A stretch of 64,000 nt of DNA from Akkermansiaceae bacterium (lineage in GTDB: Bacteria > Verrucomicrobiota > Verrucomicrobiia > Verrucomicrobiales > DEV007), in assembly GCA_024233005.1 (NCBI GenBank), contig JACKQE010000003.1, positions 186,001 through 250,000 of the forward strand. The letters run 5' to 3'. A model generated the notes under the pieces. That model saw only the letters and a list, made by a program, of their open reading frames with translations, had not been told where the DNA came from and did not search any database. The position numbers and the translations under genes are program-made. Shown here piece by piece: positions 43,249 to 51,226 of the stretch; the stretch's first letter is position 1, and every line of letters begins with the position of its first letter.

Positions 43249-44675
43249 ATCCTGAAACATCATTCCTGGCTTCCCGGCGCCATTTTCTGCATCAGGCAGG
43301 ACTCGGCTTCGGAGGGATGGCCCTGAATTCCCTGCTGCAAGCTGAAACCCGCCTGCCGCCATCCGGCAAACCGCATAGCACACCGAAGGCCAAAAGTGTG
43401 ATCTGGCTGTTCATGCGCGGGGGGGTCAGCCACATGGAAAGCTTTGATCCCAAGCCAGCCCTGAATCGCTACGCGGGCAAAACCATCGAGGAAACCCCCT
43501 ATGCCGACGTTCTGGCACCGGAGCGTTTCAAGGATCTGAGGGTCGTCGTGGTGAATGATGCCAACGGGAAAACGCGCAACACGATCTACCCACTCCAGGT
43601 GGGATACCAGCCCCGGGGTCAATCCGGCGCCTTGGTCAGTGACTGGTTCCCCCATCTCGGCGGTTGTGTCGATGACCTGGCCATCATCCGGTCGATGTGG
43701 ACAACAGACAACAACCATGGGGCCCAGGTGCAGTTCCACTCCGGCCGCCACATGCTCGATCCCCGCGTTCCCACGATCGGAGCCTGGGTCAACTATGGCC
43801 TGGGCACTTTGAACGAGAACCTGCCGCAGTTCATCAACATGGGGCCACGATTCTTTGACAAACGCGACGGCCACTACCTCGGACCGGCCTATGATGCGGT
43901 GACCTTGAAAATCGACCCTCAAAAACCTTTGGATTTTGCCAAGCCTGAAGGGAATGTCACCCCAGAGGAACAGCTGCTCGGACTGGGCCTGACCAACCGG
44001 CTGAACCGAATGGCCGCCAAAGGATACCCCGGCGATGCCATACTGGAAGCCCGCATCCGCTCCTATGAACTGGCCTACCGCATGCAAACAGCGGTGCCCG
44101 ACGTCATCGACTTCAGTGGTGAATCGGAAGCCACCAAGAAGCTCTATGGTCTGGACCAGCAGGAGACCCGGCCTTTCGGCGAGCAGTTACTGGCGGCCCG
44201 GCGCTTTGTCGAGCGCGGCGTGCGCTTCATCCAGATCATGCACGGTGATGGGGCCGCGGGGGCCTGGGATCAGCATTCCAAACTCCGGGAAAACCACAGC
44301 AAGTTGGCCCTGCAGGTCGATCGTCCGGCAGCAGGACTCCTCCAGGATTTGAAGCAGCGCGGGCTCCTCGACGATACCATTGTCGTCTTCGCGACCGAGT
44401 TCGGCCGGACGCCGGGTTCCCAGGGATCCGATGGAAGGGATCATCACCCGTTCGGTTTCAGCGTCTGGATGGCGGGGGGAGGCATCAGGGGAGGCATCGT
44501 CCATGGAGCGACCGATGAACTGGGCTTCCATGCGGTGGAGGATCCGCATTACGTCACCGATGTGCACGCCACCATCCTGCGGCAACTGGGTTTGGACCCC
44601 CGAGCTCTGGAGGTTCCGGGCCACAAGCGTCTCGAACGGGACTTTGGTCATCCCATCGAGGCCATCCTGACGTGA
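43245..44675 (+). CDS. DUF1501 family secreted protein (Tat substrate)
   Basis: The 476-residue protein has a twin-arginine signal (LASRRHFLHQAGLGFGG) and then the DUF1501 pattern KAKSVIWLFMRGGVSHMESF, DPKPALNRYAGK, FPHLGGCVDDLAIIRSM, ERGVRFIQIMHGDG and FATEFGRTPGSQG. It ends with GHKRLERDFGHPIEAIL. DUF1501 proteins have an alkaline-phosphatase-like fold and are almost always paired with DUF1549/DUF1553 cytochromes. This one starts within the stop of such a gene (ATGA). Tat export of DUF1501 and Sec export of the partner imply assembly in the periplasm. Confidence 0.92.
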   Translation: MNPETSFLASRRHFLHQAGLGFGGMALNSLLQAETRLPPSGKPHSTPKAKSVIWLFMRGGVSHMESFDPKPALNRYAGKTIEETPYADVLAPERFKDLRVVVVNDANGKTRNTIYPLQVGYQPRGQSGALVSDWFPHLGGCVDDLAIIRSMWTTDNNHGAQVQFHSGRHMLDPRVPTIGAWVNYGLGTLNENLPQFINMGPRFFDKRDGHYLGPAYDAVTLKIDPQKPLDFAKPEGNVTPEEQLLGLGLTNRLNRMAAKGYPGDAILEARIRSYELAYRMQTAVPDVIDFSGESEATKKLYGLDQQETRPFGEQLLAARRFVERGVRFIQIMHGDGAAGAWDQHSKLRENHSKLALQVDRPAAGLLQDLKQRGLLDDTIVVFATEFGRTPGSQGSDGRDHHPFGFSVWMAGGGIRGGIVHGATDELGFHAVEDPHYVTDVHATILRQLGLDPRALEVPGHKRLERDFGHPIEAILT

Positions 44676-44746
44676 TCCTCCCTGCAGTCCCTTGCGAAAC
44701 AGGAGATTGACGAACCGAGGAGAGAGGCCCGAAGTTCGACATCACC

Positions 44747-45739
44747 ATGGCCTCGACTTCCCCTCGCCCCAAACGCCTCGCCTTCATCGGCGCCGGTGAC
44801 ATTTCCCTGCTCCATGCCGAAGCCATAGCCACCTGCCCCGGAGCCGACCTGGCGGGCCTCTGGTCCATCGATCCTTCCCTGAATGCCGATAAGTCCGCGC
44901 TTTTCGGCTGCCCGGTTTATGATTCGGCCGAAGCCTTGGTGGCGGACCCTTCGATCGACGCCGTCTTCATCCTGACCAATCTGGAAACCCACGCGCACTA
45001 TGCCACACTGGCGATGAACGCCGGAAAATCGGTCCTCATCGAAAAGCCGGTCGCTCCCAGCACCGTGGAACTGGAGTCGCTTGCCGCCTGCGCGGAACGC
45101 AATGGCGTGGTGCTCTGCCCGGGGCACAACTACATCCACGAGCCTTCCCTCCAGCGCACCAAGGAACTGCTTGATTCGGGTCGCCTCGGGAAACTGGTCG
45201 CCATTTACATTCACTACCACATCCACCACCCGGAGCACGTTGCCAGCCGGTATCCCGGCGTGATCCGCCACATTCTGACCCACCATGGTTACATCCTCGG
45301 TTACCTTGCCGGCGAGGCCCATGCCCCCGTGGAAGTCTCCGCCATGAAGTCCGTGGTTCATTACGACACCTTCGAGGAAGAGGATCTGGCCATGGTCAAT
45401 CTAAGGCTCGCCTCGGGAGCCCTCGCCCATTTCTGCGCCGACTTCGCGGCGGACGACCATTCAGCGGATCCCTGGACCTTTGTCGTCAAAGTCATCGGCA
45501 CCGATGGAGCCACTCGTTTCAGCTACCGGGACTGGGTGGAGAACAAGCCCGGCGTGGTCCATTCCCACACGTTCTCCGCCTATGGCTGGCACATTCGTGA
45601 GGAGGTGCGCCATTTCGTGGAGGAATGCCTCGGCAAAGGCGCCGCCCCGTTGTCGACCATCCAGGACGCGATCACCGCCCAACGCATCATCGAAGCCTGC
45701 GAAACCTCGGTGAAAACCGGACGGGTGACGCCTCTCTGA
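44747..45739 (+). CDS. Gfo/Idh/MocA family NAD(P)-dependent oxidoreductase
   Basis: The 330-residue protein has an N-terminal Rossmann fold (RLAFIGAGDISLLHAEAI), the motif AVFILTNLETHAHYATLAM, and the conserved catalytic Lys in VLIEKPVAPST. The C-terminal beta-sheet domain contains PGHNYIHEPSLQRTKELL and VSAMKSVVHYDTFEEED. Family members oxidise or reduce sugars, inositols and sugar acids. There is no export signal. Its position after the PSCyt/DUF1501 pair and near the dehydratase fits sugar catabolism. Confidence 0.9.
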   Translation: MASTSPRPKRLAFIGAGDISLLHAEAIATCPGADLAGLWSIDPSLNADKSALFGCPVYDSAEALVADPSIDAVFILTNLETHAHYATLAMNAGKSVLIEKPVAPSTVELESLAACAERNGVVLCPGHNYIHEPSLQRTKELLDSGRLGKLVAIYIHYHIHHPEHVASRYPGVIRHILTHHGYILGYLAGEAHAPVEVSAMKSVVHYDTFEEEDLAMVNLRLASGALAHFCADFAADDHSADPWTFVVKVIGTDGATRFSYRDWVENKPGVVHSHTFSAYGWHIREEVRHFVEECLGKGAAPLSTIQDAITAQRIIEACETSVKTGRVTPL

Positions 45740-45760
45740 GTCGTGGGAGGGCGCAGTGCA

Positions 45761-46939
45761 TCAGGGGGCGCTCCCTGGACCGGCCCACTGCGAGACTCGG
45801 ACATGGTCAATTTCAAACACCTGGGGGAACGCACTGTCGGGCAGATGGGATGAGTCCTGACCCGTTCCAGCAAAGAAGCCTCCGTCGGCGGCGAGATTGA
45901 TGATCAAGTGAAAAGGTTGATCAAAAGGCGCCCTCGGATTGTCGGGAGCCTTTGCGCTGTCCCATGATTCCTTGGGCTGGGTCTGCCAAACCTTGCCGTC
46001 GATCTCCCACTGAATCTCGTCCTCCTTCCAGATCACCGCATAAGTATGGAAATCTTCCGCGGCATTTTTGCCTGGGAATGGGTAGGCTTCTCCCTTGTGG
46101 CGGTTGTTGGGCCATTGCCCGCCGAAATGAAGGGTGCCCAACGTCTCCCCGACCTGGTTGCCCCGCGATTCGAGGATGTCGATCTCTCCCGAGGAAGCCC
46201 AGCCACCATATCGGTTTTCACTGGATAGCATCCAGACCGCGGGCCAGATGCCCTCGCCACCGGGCACTTTGGCCCGCACCTCGATGCGCCCATACTGCCA
46301 GTCTCCCCGCTCCAGAGTCCTGATGCGGGCCGAGGTATAGGGCTGGGTTTTGCCATCGGAGGTGGTGTGGGCCTCCCGGTGGAGGGAGATTTTGAGAGTG
46401 CCATTGGACACCTGGCAGAATTTGGGATCGGTGGAGTAATATTGGCGTTCATTGTTGCCACCGCCGTAGCCGTTCTCCTCTTTTGACCATTTGGCGGGAT
46501 CCAATCGCACGCCATCGAACTCGTCGGCCCAGACCTGCACCCATTGGTCCCGCAGCAAACGGATCCGGTATTCCGCTTTCACAGCGTCGCTGGGTGCTGA
46601 CGACGCCGAATCGAGGAGGGTCACCGGGGCTCCGGTGCCTTTGACCGGCATCCCCACTGGGATCCACGGCCCGGCGGAGTCACGGCGTTCCACCTGATAG
46701 AATTCCCCCTCCTTTGCCGGGAAATGAATTGTCGGCGTCGCCCTGACCTGGGGTGTGATCACTTCCTCTCCGAAAGCCTCCCTCACATGGCCCGCAAGGA
46801 TCGCCAGCAGCACCTGCCCGACAACGCAAGAAAAAGGTACCAAGGCGGAAAGGCGAACAAAAAAGGATCTCCTTTTTATCAATCGGTCTCGGCCCGGACG
46901 GGACAGCGGGAGGGAATTTATACAGGGGTTGGCAGCCAT
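45761..46939 (-). CDS. Secreted glycoside hydrolase family 16 protein
   Basis: From ATG 46939 (MAANPCINSLPLS) the 392-residue protein has a long basic N-terminus and a hydrophobic signal or anchor (about 34-54). A short beta domain follows, and then a GH16 catalytic domain (about 140-390): WADEFDGVRLDPAKWS, YTSARIRTL, GIWPAVWMLSSENRYGG, the catalytic motif GEIDILESRG and HTYAVIWKEDEIQWEIDG. The two catalytic Glu residues in GEIDILE are intact. GH16 members act on beta-1,3 or mixed-linked glucans, agar, carrageenan or porphyran; the target cannot be told here. An extended -10 (TGCTACACT at 46945-46953) lies just upstream, giving almost no leader. Confidence 0.9.
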   Translation of the reverse strand: MAANPCINSLPLSRPGRDRLIKRRSFFVRLSALVPFSCVVGQVLLAILAGHVREAFGEEVITPQVRATPTIHFPAKEGEFYQVERRDSAGPWIPVGMPVKGTGAPVTLLDSASSAPSDAVKAEYRIRLLRDQWVQVWADEFDGVRLDPAKWSKEENGYGGGNNERQYYSTDPKFCQVSNGTLKISLHREAHTTSDGKTQPYTSARIRTLERGDWQYGRIEVRAKVPGGEGIWPAVWMLSSENRYGGWASSGEIDILESRGNQVGETLGTLHFGGQWPNNRHKGEAYPFPGKNAAEDFHTYAVIWKEDEIQWEIDGKVWQTQPKESWDSAKAPDNPRAPFDQPFHLIINLAADGGFFAGTGQDSSHLPDSAFPQVFEIDHVRVSQWAGPGSAP

Positions 46940-46944
46940 GTGGC

Positions 46945-46953
46945 AGTGTAGCA
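46945..46953 (-). promoter_or_regulatory. Extended -10 element of the GH16 gene
   Basis: On the minus strand TGCTACACT lies six bases upstream of the ATG at 46939, with AGGACA as a weak -35 sixteen bases further. Transcription would begin at about the start codon. Confidence 0.3.
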
Positions 46954-47103
46954 AATCCCACCGGGTTGTCCTGCGCTTGTTTCGCTGTCTCACCTTCTGG
47001 TCACTCCCCTCAGATCTGCCCTTTTCGGACAAACAAGGAACCGCATGGGGCCATTCATCCAATTTTTTTTTGATTCTTTTTTATCTATTGGTCAATAAAG
47101 TAG

Positions 47104-47133
47104 TTGCATCTAAAGACATAAAACTGCTAGCCT
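47104..47133 (+). promoter_or_regulatory. Possible promoter of the small DKGGHR protein
   Basis: TTGCAT (47104-47109) and TGC-TAGCCT (47125-47133) are separated by 18 bp, an extended -10 arrangement. The upstream AT-rich stretch contains a T-run and the small inverted repeat TATTG-GT-CAATA (47086-47097). Nothing else coding was seen between 46954 and 47187. Confidence 0.3.
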
Positions 47134-47187
47134 GAACCAGCGGAATCATTCCGTGGCCCCACTCCGATTCCAAAAAAGTTCAATCCT

Positions 47188-47445
47188 ATGAAAAAGACTA
47201 TCCTGCTTCTCTGCGTGTCCTGCTTATTGGCTCTTCCGGTTCAGGCTGAAGGTCCCATGCAGAATGCCAAGATCGCCGCGCAAACTGCCCTCGAAAAGCT
47301 TCAGGACAAAGCCACCACCGACAAGGGTGGTCATCGTGCCGCAGCCATCAAGCACCTCAAGGCGGCCATCGCGGAAATTGATGCCGGCATTGAGTTCGAC
47401 AAGGCGAACGTCACCAAGGGCGAAGGGAAAAAGAAAAAGAACTGA
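47188..47445 (+). CDS. Small secreted protein with DKGGHR motif
   Basis: The 85-residue protein has a clear signal peptide (residues 1-20, MKKTILLLCVSCLLALPVQA). The mature part is one amphipathic helix pair with ALEKLQDKATTDKGGHRAAA (motif DKGGHR at about 45-50), IKHLKAAIAEIDAGIEFD and a Lys-rich tail. Similar short periplasmic helices with this His motif occur in Planctomycetes and Verrucomicrobia, probably as metal- or polyphosphate-binding helices. No partner gene is nearby and the function is unknown. Confidence 0.7.
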   Translation: MKKTILLLCVSCLLALPVQAEGPMQNAKIAAQTALEKLQDKATTDKGGHRAAAIKHLKAAIAEIDAGIEFDKANVTKGEGKKKKN

Positions 47446-47568
47446 GTGGTTGTCGCAGGTGACACCCGCTTCTCAGTGAGTTCAGTTTCCAGGAGACTGA
47501 GTCGCCGGGCGACCATGTTGATGCTTGCGTCGCCCTCTCCGTCTACTACAGAGAGGGAATCTTCTGAA

Positions 47569-47770
47569 TTACCAGCGATACTGGATCGCTTTCGGTGCTC
47601 GTTGCATCCCGCAGACCAGGCTTAGCTTGCAAGACAGCCAGATCTGCGTGCACTCGTCGGCGACTTTTTCATGGCCGCGCAATTTGAATTCCCGAGAGCC
47701 CGGCACATTCCTGGAGACTGCTAAAGACCGGCTCGACTGAGTCGATCAGACGCTTAGGATTTACGGCAGG
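47569..47770 (-). pseudogene. Frameshifted transposase 3' remnant (IS1182/IS5-like)
   Basis: In one minus-strand frame the sequence PKRLIDSVEPVFSSLQECA corresponds to the family stretch RRxIVEPVFGQIK. The next frame continues with SREFKLRGHEKVADECTQI, matching the FLLRGLEKVxxEWxLxC ending of such transposases, then stops at 47569-47571. One frameshift, missing upstream parts and loss of the usual Trp show it is dead. No terminal inverted repeat was seen. The gap 47446-47861 contains nothing else recognisable. Confidence 0.5.
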
Positions 47771-47861
47771 GAGATGTCAGACCCCAAATGCAAGACCTCC
47801 GCCACCCGTCACTGGGTGAAAACCGTCCTCGTCACCCGTGTGGAATTCGGGACGGGCCGCT

Positions 47862-48314
47862 TCAGCCCTTCTTGTATCCCTTGGTCCTAAATTGCTTGTG
47901 AGCAGGGATTTTTCTCTTTCCCAACTCTGACATCAGACCCCGCGCCTTATCCCAATCAGAGGCTTCCAGCGCGACCACCAAGGCGTCAATCTTCGTGTTG
48001 AAGTCATCCATCTCCGTTCGAAACGCCTTCAGGAAAGCCTCCTGCTCCCCCTTGGGCAGGGTTTTGACCATCTTCGGATCCAGATCCCTGATTTTGATCG
48101 ATGCCTCCTTGATGATCCCGGCCTGCTTCTTAAACTTTTCCTTGTCAGACGGCTTGGGATCCTTCAGTCCCTCATTCAGGTTTTTGAAAGCCTCTTCCAA
48201 ATGCTCCCACCCCCTTTCCATGGGAGTATCCGCATGAAGGAGGGGAGCTTTTCCCGCCAGGCATAGGGCGGCAAGCAGAATGAACCGGGAAAGAGAAAGT
48301 CGGAAGTGTTTCAT
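47862..48314 (-). CDS. Cytochrome b562-like secreted helical protein
   Basis: The 150-residue protein has a signal peptide (residues 1-29, ending LLHAD). The four-helix mature domain starts TPMERGWEHLEEAFKNL and ends with KARGLMSELGKRKIPAHKQF. In cytochrome b562 a Met in the first helix and a His near the end bind heme. Here Met32 and His139 occupy these positions, with the same spacing of charged helices. Heme binding is inferred. The ATG is only a few bases from its promoter (TTGACT-16-CAAAAT). Confidence 0.65.
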   Translation of the reverse strand: MKHFRLSLSRFILLAALCLAGKAPLLHADTPMERGWEHLEEAFKNLNEGLKDPKPSDKEKFKKQAGIIKEASIKIRDLDPKMVKTLPKGEQEAFLKAFRTEMDDFNTKIDALVVALEASDWDKARGLMSELGKRKIPAHKQFRTKGYKKG

Positions 48315-48322
48315 GGTGCTCT

Positions 48323-48350
48323 ATTTTGAATCTCCGACTTCCGAAGTCAA
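48323..48350 (-). promoter_or_regulatory. Promoter of the cytochrome b562-like gene
   Basis: On the minus strand TTGACT and CAAAAT are separated by 16 bp. The -10 ends eight bases before the ATG codon, so the transcript would be nearly leaderless. The palindrome GACTTC-C-GAAGTC (48336-48348) overlaps the -35 and might be an operator. Confidence 0.45.
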
Positions 48351-48590
48351 GTCTTCCCCATCTCGATCAACGCGTCCAGCTTGTGGAGCGCTCCCGGCGT
48401 CTGAAAGGCGTTGAGGAAGGGCGTGGTGAACCGGTTGGAATTCGCGCGCCTATTCGTGATGACGCGGACCATCCCCTGCTGGGTCACTGCGCCGACAATT
48501 CCCTCTGTGAATCCATTCCCTCGAATAGGACACTGGGCAATTTGAGTCCGCACCCTGTGGTGGTTTAGTTGGTGCACTAGGGTTATCCAG
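48347..48590 (-). other. Decayed coding fragment of uncertain origin
   Basis: In the gap 48315-48688 one minus-strand frame reads IAQCPIRGNGFTEGI and VTQQGMVRVITNRRANSNRF and ends LHKLDALIEMGKT at a TGA. It looks coding-like and has a loose likeness to the CPI-x-x-NGF and G-x-x-R-x-x-TN parts of PIN-domain toxins of the VapC type. The acidic active-site residues are not present, so any such gene is broken. The assignment is weak. Confidence 0.2.
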
Positions 48591-48688
48591 CGACTACTGA
48601 AGCGTAAGACACCCGCATGCGCCCCCCCTCGGGGAGGCGCATCTGCGTCTGGAAAAGAGCCCCATTTGAGGCGATGCTGTGGGGCTCG

Positions 48689-51226
48689 ATGAAACGGATC
48701 CCCCCTCACCCTTTTGGCAGCATTTTTGTGGTTCAGGCTCTGGCAGTCCTCGGGGCCGGCACCGGATGGACACAGGAAACCGACTTCAATCGGGACATCC
48801 GTCCCATTCTTGCGGAGAACTGCTTTTACTGCCACGGGCAGGATGGGAACAAGCGCAAAGCGGAACTCCGCCTCGACGTGCGGGAGGAAGCGATGAAAAA
48901 AGGGGCGATCGCCCCGGGAGACCTTGCCGCCAGCGGTTTGGTGGAAAGGATCCGGTCCGGCGATCCCAAGGAAATGATGCCTCCCCCCGATTCAAACCGC
49001 CGCCTCACCGCCGCTCAAAAAGAGCTGCTGACGCGCTGGATTGGAGCCGGAGCGAAGTACGCGGAGCACTGGGCGTTTGTCGCCCCCGTCCGACCGGTCG
49101 AACCCGGCGTGCGCGACCAGGCATGGCCCCGCAACGCGATCGACCGCTTTGTCCTCGCCAAACTCGAGGCCGCTGGTATCACTCCCTCACCGGAGGCGGA
49201 CCGAGCCACCCTGATCAAGCGCCTGTCCATCGACCTCATCGGCCTGCCCCCTCAACCCTCAGAAATTGAAGCGTTCCTCAAGGACCAGGATCCCCGGGCC
49301 TATGAGAACCTGGTCGATCGCCTCCTCAACAGCCGCCACTATGGTGAACGCATGGCCCTGCCCTGGTTGGATGCGGCACGCTACGCCGACAGCAACGGCT
49401 TCCAGCAGGATGGCGACACCTGGCAGTGGCTCTGGCGCGACTGGGTCGTCCGGTCCATGAATGCGGACTTGCCGTTCGACCAGTTCACCCTCTGGCAACT
49501 CGCGGGCGATCTGTTGCCGGAGGCGACCACGGATCAGAAAATCGCCAGCGGCTTCAACCGGAACCATTTGCTCAATGGCGAGGGGGGTGCCATTCCCGAA
49601 GAGCAGCGTTTCGTCAACCTTTTCGACCGCATCGACACCACCGCGACGACCTGGCTGGGGCTGACGATGGCCTGCGCCCAGTGCCATGATCACAAATACG
49701 ATCCCATCACCCAGCGTGATTATTACAGCCTGCTTGACGCGTTCAACCGGGTGCCGGAATCCGGGACTCCGCAGCGCCAATCGGCTCGCATCCGGGTGGC
49801 CGCGCCTTTCCTGGAGCTGCCCACAGAGGAGAATACGGCCCGGATCAGCGAGATGGAATCGAGAATCCGGGACACCGAAGCCAAGGCCAAGCCAGACATC
49901 GAAGCCGCCTTTGCCGAATGGCGGACGACAGTCCACCGCGGCACCAAAGACCTGCCAGAAAACCTGGTCTCGCTGCTGGGCAAAGCCGAGTCCGAACGCG
50001 GACCCGCCGGGGAGAAGGCGCTCGAGACCGGTCTGAGGAAGCATTTTGACGACAAGGTGCGTCCGGAACTGGGAAAGAAGATTCCGGCCGTGCAACAGAT
50101 TGCGCAGCTGAAGAAAGATCTGGCGGACTACCGGGGCGACCAGATTCCCCGGCCCATGGTGATGAGCGATGATCGTCCACGGGAAACCAGCATTCTGGAC
50201 CGCGGACAGTATCTCAGTCCACTGCAGCCGGTTGCGTTCGCCACCCCGGCCTTTCTGCCTCCGCTTCCCAAGGACGCCCCGCAGAACCGGCTTGGGCTGG
50301 CGCGGTGGCTGGTATCCCCCAGCCATCCGTTGACCGCCAGAGTTCAGGTCAACCGAATGTGGCAGCACTTCTTCGGCCTCGGCATCGTCAAAACGTCGGA
50401 GGATTTCGGCGTGCAGGGCGAGTATCCGGTCCACATGGCGCTGCTGGACTGGCTGGCGGTGGAGTTCCGCGAACACGGGTGGAGCCAGAAGCACCTCCAC
50501 CGACTCATCGTCACCAGCTCCACCTACCGCCAATCGAGCCGGGTAACGCCGCAGTTAAGGGAACTCGACCGCGAAAACCGCCTCTATGCCAGAGCGGGCC
50601 GTTTCCGAATGCCGTCCCTGATCCTGCGCGATTGGGCGCTGGGATCTTCCGGACTGCTGGTGCCAGAGATCGGGGGTCCCCCGGTTTACCCCTACCAACC
50701 GGATAATGTCTGGGAAGCGCTCGCCATCACCAAGGAACGCGATTTCACCTACCCGGCATCCACCGGAGCGGATCTCTACCGCCGCAGTCTCTACACCTTC
50801 TGGCGACGCACGGTCGGTCCAACCAACATGTTCGACGCTTCGGACCGCCAATCCTGCCGCGTCCGGCAGGGCAGCACCAGCACTCCCCTGCACGCGTTGA
50901 CCACCTTGAATGATCCCACCTGGGTCGAAGCGGCCCGCGTCCTCGCGGAGCGATGCAGCAAAACCTCCGGCTCGACCGACGACCGGCTCGCCGAGGCCTT
51001 TGGTCGCGTGCTCTGCCGAAAGCCGGGCCCAAGCGAGCGGGACCGGTTGCGGCAGGCCCACGCCCGCCAGGCAGCCATTTACCGGAAGGATCCGGAAGCG
51101 GCCAAAGCACTGCTGGGAGTGGGGGCGAGCCCCCGTGACGCTTCCCTGGACCCCATTGAACAAGCCGCTTTCACCGCCGTCTGCCTCGGCATTTTCAATC
51201 TCGACGAAGCCCTCACCCGCGAATGA
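48689..51226 (+). CDS. PSCyt1-DUF1549-DUF1553 cytochrome-type protein
   Basis: From ATG 48689 (MKRIPPHPFG) the protein has 845 residues with a signal peptide, a PSCyt1 domain with CFYCH (about 45-49), a DUF1549 domain (SIDLIGLPPQPSEIEAFLKD, GERMALPWLDAARYADSNG, CAQCHDHKYDPITQRDYY) and a DUF1553 domain (ARVQVNRMWQHFFGLGIVKT, SSTYRQSS, FDASDRQSCRVRQGSTSTPL). This is the compact family architecture without the LamG insert seen at 40087. Its stop overlaps the DUF1501 gene by ATGA. It is a probable periplasmic redox or sugar-processing complex component. Confidence 0.92.
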   Translation: MKRIPPHPFGSIFVVQALAVLGAGTGWTQETDFNRDIRPILAENCFYCHGQDGNKRKAELRLDVREEAMKKGAIAPGDLAASGLVERIRSGDPKEMMPPPDSNRRLTAAQKELLTRWIGAGAKYAEHWAFVAPVRPVEPGVRDQAWPRNAIDRFVLAKLEAAGITPSPEADRATLIKRLSIDLIGLPPQPSEIEAFLKDQDPRAYENLVDRLLNSRHYGERMALPWLDAARYADSNGFQQDGDTWQWLWRDWVVRSMNADLPFDQFTLWQLAGDLLPEATTDQKIASGFNRNHLLNGEGGAIPEEQRFVNLFDRIDTTATTWLGLTMACAQCHDHKYDPITQRDYYSLLDAFNRVPESGTPQRQSARIRVAAPFLELPTEENTARISEMESRIRDTEAKAKPDIEAAFAEWRTTVHRGTKDLPENLVSLLGKAESERGPAGEKALETGLRKHFDDKVRPELGKKIPAVQQIAQLKKDLADYRGDQIPRPMVMSDDRPRETSILDRGQYLSPLQPVAFATPAFLPPLPKDAPQNRLGLARWLVSPSHPLTARVQVNRMWQHFFGLGIVKTSEDFGVQGEYPVHMALLDWLAVEFREHGWSQKHLHRLIVTSSTYRQSSRVTPQLRELDRENRLYARAGRFRMPSLILRDWALGSSGLLVPEIGGPPVYPYQPDNVWEALAITKERDFTYPASTGADLYRRSLYTFWRRTVGPTNMFDASDRQSCRVRQGSTSTPLHALTTLNDPTWVEAARVLAERCSKTSGSTDDRLAEAFGRVLCRKPGPSERDRLRQAHARQAAIYRKDPEAAKALLGVGASPRDASLDPIEQAAFTAVCLGIFNLDEALTRE

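Noticed and set aside
48347..48590. Toxin-antitoxin locus of the VapC/PIN type
   Set aside because: Only weak local likeness is visible, catalytic Asp residues are missing and no antitoxin gene is present. It is kept as an uncertain decayed fragment.
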